NCBI GenBank assembly: GCA_033964015.1
Contig: CM066912.1
Span: 12,931,399 to 12,995,398, forward strand
From: Scolanthus callimorphus
Lineage: Eukaryota > Cnidaria > Anthozoa > Actiniaria > Edwardsiidae
Reading direction: 5' to 3'
DNA length: 64,000 bases
The notes under the pieces are model-generated. The model did not search any database and was not told the origin of the DNA. It saw only the letters and a list, made by a program, of their open reading frames with translations. Each line of letters begins with the position of its first letter. The stretch's first letter is position 1. Below, in pieces: positions 58,170 to 64,000 of the stretch. The translations under genes were made by a program, and so were the position numbers.

Positions 58170-58357
58170 TTTAGTATAAACCAACTAATGGTCTATTACA
58201 AATCCTGCATTCTGATTGGCTGAGCTACTAATGGTCTATTAGTGATAGACCGTGCCTGGCAAAACCACCACCTTTCTTTGCAAGAAAACTTGATTTTTTC
58301 AACATAAAATAATGGAATTCATTGCCAAAACCGACCAACTAGTTGGTTTATACTAAA
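58170..58357. mobile_element. MITE with TTTAGTATAAACCAACTA ends
   Basis: TTTAGTATAAACCAACTA at the left and its exact reverse complement at the right (58340-58357). 188 bp. A related ACTATAAACCAACTAGTT occurs alone near 4827. Confidence 0.85.
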
Positions 58358-58463
58358 ACAATTAGACCTCTCGTCCTCATGTGCTATGATATCAATAGAC
58401 CATTCGGCCTTCGGCCTCATGGTCTATTCATCATAGCACATTCGGCCTTGAGGTCTAATTGTT
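58357..58463. repeat. Short palindrome
   Basis: AACAATTAGACCTCTCGTCC, TGTGCTATGATATCAATAGACC and the mirrored GGTCTATTCATCATAGCACA, GGCCTTGAGGTCTAATTGTT form about 50-bp arms. Abuts the previous MITE. Confidence 0.85.
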
Positions 58464-58786
58464 AAATAGACCACAGTTGGCTCAGTTTGTTTCATTGCGG
58501 GGTTGCTTATTTTGACAATAAATCTAAAAAACCTGAAATACGCTAAAATTATCAAATTTTTGGGACACGAAAATGACAAAGACGTTTTCACTAATAATAT
58601 CGAAGAAGATGCATATATTGAAGAAAATACAATATAATTTATTTCATTTAGGATTGGAACTTCGATTTATGGCAAATTTTGCGTTGTATGTTTTAACCAT
58701 GAAGAAATAAGTAAAAATATATTTACACCAGGCGCTGAACGTGTTACGCTGGGACATGCAAATTTGCATAAAAACAGAGATATTTA

Positions 58787-60360
58787 TACAGTGGGTTGCC
58801 CAGTTCCGTGCCAGTACCAGTTCCGTGCCACATAAAAACTATTCTCTCTTTTCACCATGAGTATTGCGAATTTGAACAAACTAAGAATACATAAACAAAG
58901 TGTGACGATTTGACTTTTAGAAAGCGAAATAACGGGTTGTATCACCAAACGGTTTGTTAAGAAAGCCCAATTACTTAGAAGCAGGTCTCGTTCTCATTAC
59001 TAAAATTTGCAGTTTTCACTGCACAGTGAACTGACCTCGTCTCGAAAGTGAAGTGTAAAAGTCACATATCTTGTACGAAATACTCCAAGTTTGCTACTGT
59101 TACTTAAAAAAGAGTCAAAGCTACGTTATCTGATATTTTTTCTCTCTTGATGCAGTGGTTTTAATCTTCTGTTGCTTTTAGTTTTATGTGCGATTTTTTA
59201 GTAGTGGTACCAGTTCCGTGCCACCTATAATTGAGAGGCTGGATTTTGTAGGTCAGGATTTCAAAACATTTGCAGCTTATTTTACCAAACAAAAACTGTT
59301 TGGTAAAGATAAGTATTTTAAAAGGGTTGGATAAAAATAAAAAAATATTAAACAGGAGTTAACAGCTTCAGAATTTTCCGCCAGTGATCCATGCCAGAGT
59401 GAGTTATTTTCCGTGAGCGTTTCTTTCTGTCAGTATTTTACGTTCACGCGTGTTCTTCCAGTGAAGTGTGAGCAGGGGCGTAGTCAGGGAGGGGGGGGGG
59501 GGAGAGAGATTTCAATCCCAGGCCTCTCCCGCAGCGGAGCCCCCCCCCCCCCCCCCCCCCTCGCCTCTGTTCTGGCCCGACTTACTACTAAAATTGTAAA
59601 TATTTAATAGACAACAAATAAAAGCTCCAATAAAATGAAGCCAATTTCTTCAAACGCTAGTTTTTCCCCGAGATCAATATTTTTGGCTGGGTTTCCTGTG
59701 GCGAGAACGCAAAAAACACGTCCGATCTATGTGGAGTTTTTTATTTTTTGAATTTTGGAACCCCCCCTCTCATAAGTGCTGGCTACGTCCCTTGTGAGAT
59801 TCTGCTAAAGATTACATCCCATATTCTCTTTTTTCTCGCCAAAACATCATTTCTGGCGCAATTATCTGTTACAATAAAGGGACGTTTGATACTCTTTACT
59901 ATTTACTAAATGACATAAGTTTGAAATGATATTTTTGTCGACAGACAAGCAAAACTCGTAAATGGTTTATTTTAAAGAATTCAACTGCCGTATTGTGAAG
60001 TTAAAATTCTGTTAATAGAATAGAAAAAGCAACCAGAAGGCAAGGATATGATTTTTGTCTCAGTTATTACTTAAAATGATTTTTAAATCATAAGCAACTT
60101 GCAAAGTTGTAAGTGGCACGGAACTGGTACGCGGTGGCTCGGAACTTGCTCGGAAGCTGGTACGCGGTGGCTCGGAAGTTGCTCTGAAAAATATGCCTTT
60201 AACTCGGAAAAATTTTAAATGTTGGAGTCAGTTCCTTGTTGATTATAACAATTGATAAATTAGGATTATTCCTAGTAAAAATCATGTAAAATGGCGTCAC
60301 AGCTAAAAAGATAGATTAATTTAAAGTTTGAAGTGGCACGGAACTGGGCACCCTACTGTA
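58787..60360. mobile_element. TA-type DNA transposon, 1.57 kb, with internal terminal-motif repeats
   Basis: The left end TACAGTGGGTTGCCCAGTTC then CGTGCCA pairs with the right end TACAGTAGGGTGCCCAGTTC (reverse complement) with two or three mismatches. The core CAGTTCCGTGCCAC recurs inside at about 58820, 59210 and (inverted) 60110, as subterminal repeats. No transposase ORF; non-autonomous. A C/G-homopolymer repeat (59490-59560) is nested inside. Confidence 0.85.
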
Positions 60361-61990
60361 ATGATTTTTCGATCCTGAAAAAACGTTTTTCACAAAAATT
60401 ATTTTTCCAGGGAAATTGAGTATTAGGTGAATAGACTTGTGCTTAGAGAATGAGCTTACTGCAAACCGATGCTTTAAAAATTGATTTTAACTGCAAAAAA
60501 TGGCGCATTATCTCAATGTACACCACCTCGCTGCTTCCAGTCTTAACTTTATTACTGATTAATAACATTGAAAAGGTGACCCTTCTGGGTCTTTGAACAA
60601 AAGGGTAGTTTTATATCAGAAAATATTGATAAAGATGTTCTTACATCTGATATCTCAAGCCCAGATACAAATACGTGTTAGCCCGTTTGTTGGTTTTATT
60701 TCCATGGTCCGCGTAGCTCAATTTGAAGTGAAGGGGGAAGGGGGCTTATGTGAAAAAGGGTATTATCAAAATGCGAACTAATAGTATTTACTTCGCACAG
60801 GGCCATTTGGTAATTGTAAATAGGAAAAGCTGATTTTTGCATTCGATAACAATGCATTGGCTTTTGGAATGCCAGAATTGATGAGATTGAAAAAGAAAAT
60901 GATTCGCCCATGCATTCTTAGTATTTCCATTCTAGGAAAGTCCGAACACGTGACACTCCATCGATGGGAGGCAACGCAACGAGGAGGAATTAAAAACAAT
61001 TGCGAGTTGCCGCAGGATGTCACACACTCGCAACATTTTTTTGCAACATGCAATACGCTCGCGATAAAATTTCAACGTAAAGCGGCTTATGCGCGCTGAT
61101 TGGCAAATTGCCGAGACGTGTCACACGCAGCAACGTTTCACGCCGTTGCGGAAAGTAAAAGTCAAATCTACTTTTTCTGCAGCTCGCAATGTTGCGTAAC
61201 CGCGGTATGTCAGACGCAATTCGCAACGCAACACAATCCTGTTGCGACTTGCAAGAAAACGTTTATCTTGTGACATGGCTTTAATAGGACACTTGCACTA
61301 AGTGGTCACGTGACCCCTACTACCTAAAACAAAACAAAATGTTTTGTCAAAACCAGAAATAAAAAGAACCAATTGATATTAGCCAGAAACTGAATTTTCA
61401 GCATAGAAACTATAACCTGGAGGAAATGGCAGCGAGTTTAATTTCAATATATTTACTCAGAATGTATTGGATTTAGATCGCGTGACCCAGTTAGTGCTAG
61501 TGGCCTATTGAAAGAGAGGGCGGGCAATTTACTACAAATTAACACAAGTAATAGGTACGTGCAATGTTCAGCGGGCAGGGCCGTACGGCGAAGCTAACAA
61601 CAAACGCGATAGTATAAAGGTTTTCCGAGTCTTGTAATAGTGTCGCATTTCAGTTACTGGCACTCTTTATTGATATGAGATTAAACTGAAATCACGTCTT
61701 TCTTGTTTGAGCCTATTTCTGCTTGCCTACTCAGCAAAACGCCAAATACATTCCCTTCTTTTTTGTGTTGCCTGAGTTTGGCATCTATCTCGGAATCTCG
61801 GTTTGTGATCTTACAGCCAACGGGAATCCCGCAAGACTCTCCTTACTAGCCACATACCTTGCGACTGTATTGCACCATAGTCCCTTAAGTAGTGAAGAAG
61901 CGCAATAACAGGTACTGTGTTCTATGTTCTATGTTCTATGCAACCAGCTCTAACTTGCGCGTCAAACATTGCGGGCGCAGTAGTATAAAG
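60361..61990. other. No gene recognised
   Basis: Mostly AT-rich. Between 61010 and 61260 the motifs GTTGCG and CGCAAC recur many times in both orientations, perhaps a decayed repeat. No protein recognised. Confidence 0.35.
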
Positions 61991-61995
61991 AGTAG

Positions 61996-62214
61996 ATGCT
62001 AGGTGTACACATAGCGTCTGACCTTTCATGGAATGTACATGTTGAATATATTACTGAAGAAAGCATCAAAACGGCTCTTATGCCCTGCGCGTTAAAAAAA
62101 GCAGGAGTCCGGGGACATTGTCCAAATCTACTGTTCCTTGATTACTACTGCCGAATCTGTCCTGAATGGTTCATGCCTAGCGTTCATAAATCCAGTTCTG
62201 TGGCACGCAGATAG
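61996..62214 (+). pseudogene. LINE RT C-terminal fragment
   Basis: MLGVHIASDLSWNVHVEYIT, then a diverged KTALMPCALKKAGVRG and an RICPEWFMPSVH-like stretch, ending in TAG. LGV.I..DLSWN.HV..I is the conserved start of the post-RT domain of jockey/CR1-type LINEs. Short and isolated. Confidence 0.65.
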
Positions 62215-62219
62215 TTGAT

Positions 62220-63330
62220 AAAGCACGGTGGTTGCGTAAGAGAGTCTAGAGCCGCAGGAGAGCAATTTTCTGTATTATTCAAAGTTTGAAATAATTTTCT
62301 TTGAAGTCTAATCGAAGTCGAAGGATGTAAAAGGTCATTGGAGATTTACAATGCTGATTATTTGTTTTATAAAAGTCACTCAAGGGGACATTTGGCCATT
62401 TCAATCTGCGTTCATTGTTCGATTTACCGGCAGTTTACTTTTCAGCTCTAATTATGCTTTGTTCTCTAAATACAATATCAATTGGTGTCAGCAAATGATA
62501 ACAATTGGCAGTGATCCAAATCTGAGTGAGTAATAATTTTTATAACATAGCTACGATATAACGCGCGCTCTGATTGGTCAACTTTTATGAAGAAGTTTTG
62601 GCGGGACGCACGTAGTCAAGGGCAACCGAAGAAGGAACACGGTTTGAACTCGCCGAAAGATTGATTTGGTTCGCTGAAGGAATATTTTCGTGTCTTATTG
62701 GCACTAAAAATATGGCTAACAAGTCTAAAATGGAGTTCATCAAGCTATTGAGAGCATGTCAATATGTGGGTTATGCACAAGGCTGTTAATTTACATGGAT
62801 TTAGTGGAAATTTGAATGCTGTGTGTCAAACATCAGGGTGAAAAGCCGGCCGGTGAAATTCTCAAATCTACATGAATTCAATTCAAATCTCAATGGAAAT
62901 TTCAAGCGATTCAATATGAAGGGACTAAATGGACAAACACAAGAGGTATTTAAACAATTTTGTTAGTTTTATGGAAATTAGCATTTCTGTAGCTTATTTT
63001 CGAACAGTTTATACGTCTAAATAAAATGTTGTTTTGGTTTTATGGTGCTGTTGGTTTTTGTGCACCTGTTTCGCCCAGACAAAAAACTTTTGCTTTCTCT
63101 TGTTTTATTCCAAAAACCCATGAAAAACTTATTTAAGCTTAAGTTTATTTAATTAAATTGTAATTTGACATTTTGTTTATGAAAGTTTTATTATATTTCA
63201 TTCCAGTTGACTTGTGAAAAATGCAATGTTTTCAATTTCAGTTTTACCGTGTTCGCTTGAACGCTTCGTTGTTATTCGTGTTCGGAGCTGCCTTTCACTT
63301 ACCTATGCGAAAATCTGTTGGCTATGTTAT
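62220..63330. other. No gene recognised
   Basis: AT-rich; nothing identified. Confidence 0.45.
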
Positions 63331-63336
63331 AAAAGC

Positions 63337-63519
63337 AATGGTCCATGCTTAGCTGTGCGTATATCCAGTTCTGGAAGCACTTGGATAGTTGAGAGAGCAC
63401 TCAGCTAGCTAGAGTCGCACTCGGCTAACGCCTCGTGCGACTCTTACGCTACCTTCGTGCTCTCTCAACTATCCGCGTGCTTCCAGAACTGGATATACGC
63501 ACGCTAAGCATGGACCATT
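63337..63519. repeat. Palindrome with about 85-bp arms
   Basis: AATGGTCCATGCTTAGCTGT, GCGTATATCCAGTTCTGGAA and GATAGTTGAGAGAGCAC on the left mirror GTGCTCTCTCAACTATC, TTCCAGAACTGGATATACGC and GCTAAGCATGGACCATTA on the right. Foldback or MITE-like. Confidence 0.9.
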
Positions 63520-63654
63520 ACTTAACTATCAATTGCTGAGCTATTGATAATCAATTAACTTATTGATATTAATTGCCATTCAATTTTATCAATTGGAAAC
63601 TCATTATCATTTATCAATTAGTTACGCCGGGCTGTCAGTTTGGCAGTCCTTTAT

Positions 63655-64000
63655 TAGCATTAAATGTGTGTTTGACCATTTTGTTGAATTGTCAGACCGA
63701 CAAAACTGACAAAATCTATTTTGTCGGTTTGTCAGTCCTCTTGCAATAGCTGCGTGTCTGATATAAGTGTCTAACCATTTTGTCGGCTTGTCAGTGCTGA
63801 CAAAACTGACAAAATCTATTTTGTCGGTTTGTCAGTCCTCTTTACAATAAGCTGCGTGTCTGATATAAGTGTCTAACCATTTTGTCGGTTTGTCAGTGCT
63901 GACAAAACTGACGTCAAAATCTTTTTTGTCGGTTTGTCAGTCCTCTTTGCAATAGCTACGTGTCTGATATAAGTGTTTGACCATTTTGTCGGTTTGTCAG
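63655..64000 (-). repeat. Satellite array, same family, reverse orientation, cut by window edge
   Basis: CCATTTTGTCGGTTTGTCAG, TGCTGACAAAACTGACAAAA and TCAGTCCTCTTTGCAATAGC are the reverse complement of the unit at 56650-57478. At least three units are visible before the window ends. Confidence 0.95.

Noticed and set aside
61010..61260. GTTGCG/CGCAAC-rich segment as a regulatory cluster
   Set aside because: Likely a decayed inverted repeat; no boundaries or function can be supported.

Overview
The window is eukaryotic, AT-rich and intron-bearing, and it is packed with transposable elements. I see no operons, no bacterial signals and no recognisable single-copy host gene. The repertoire suggests a cnidarian, most likely an anthozoan such as a coral: a Kolobok transposase with a P2X7-type companion gene, a RAG1-N-terminus-like family, CR1/L2-type LINEs with (ATT)n tails, BEL/Pao gag, a protein-primed-type family B DNA polymerase fragment, and many TTAA- and TA-flanked MITEs. 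That assignment is inferred from protein families I recognise; there is no rRNA or mitochondrial marker here. || 0-9 kb: foldback repeats, a LINE tail on the minus strand (2142-2665), then six in-phase minus-strand exons (6676-3471) of a RAG1-N-terminus-like gene (RING finger, then a CxxC...H zinc finger like RAG1 ZFA, then a conserved region with GGDAGGGSFK and GDYELICKF motifs). A 1.24-kb TTAA-flanked element (7082-8325) sits upstream of the RING exon. || 9-18.4 kb: a nearly complete 9.2-kb Kolobok-type DNA transposon (9141-18363) with 16-bp perfect terminal inverted repeats and a TTAA duplication. It carries two convergent multi-exon genes. On the plus strand is a CXC zinc motif fused to a P2X7-ballast-like domain. 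On the minus strand is an 11-exon Kolobok DDE transposase. Both have recent-looking lesions. || 18.4-24.3 kb: direct repeats, two minisatellites, a large palindrome, an inverted copy of the sequence found upstream of the RING exon, and then a minus-strand exon resembling the extreme N-terminal zinc region of RAG1 (24286-23837). Read on the minus strand, this exon, the inverted copy, the Kolobok element, the direct copy and the RING exon form a candidate 17.2-kb intron whose ends are long inverted repeats that begin at the splice sites. || 24-42 kb: MITEs, a degenerate LINE-ORF1-like gene, a tRNA-derived SINE, duplicated degenerate segments, a LINE tail, an intact zinc-knuckle ORF (38772-39695, plus), and a Tc1/mariner-like transposase (41628-40659, minus, one frameshift). 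|| 42-64 kb: a CR1/L2-type LINE (42626-46490) with a frameshift, a nonsense codon and an internal deletion inside the reverse transcriptase; a 1.1-kb element with 110-bp inverted ends; pseudogenes of two cnidarian repeat-gene families; BEL/Pao gag; and two satellite arrays of about 100-bp units in opposite orientation at 56.65-57.48 kb and 63.65-64.0 kb, enclosing about 6 kb that includes a 1.57-kb TA-type transposon. || Overall this looks like a nested transposon landscape. The two most notable structures are the Kolobok/P2X7 two-gene transposon and the RAG1-like gene that appears to be split around it.
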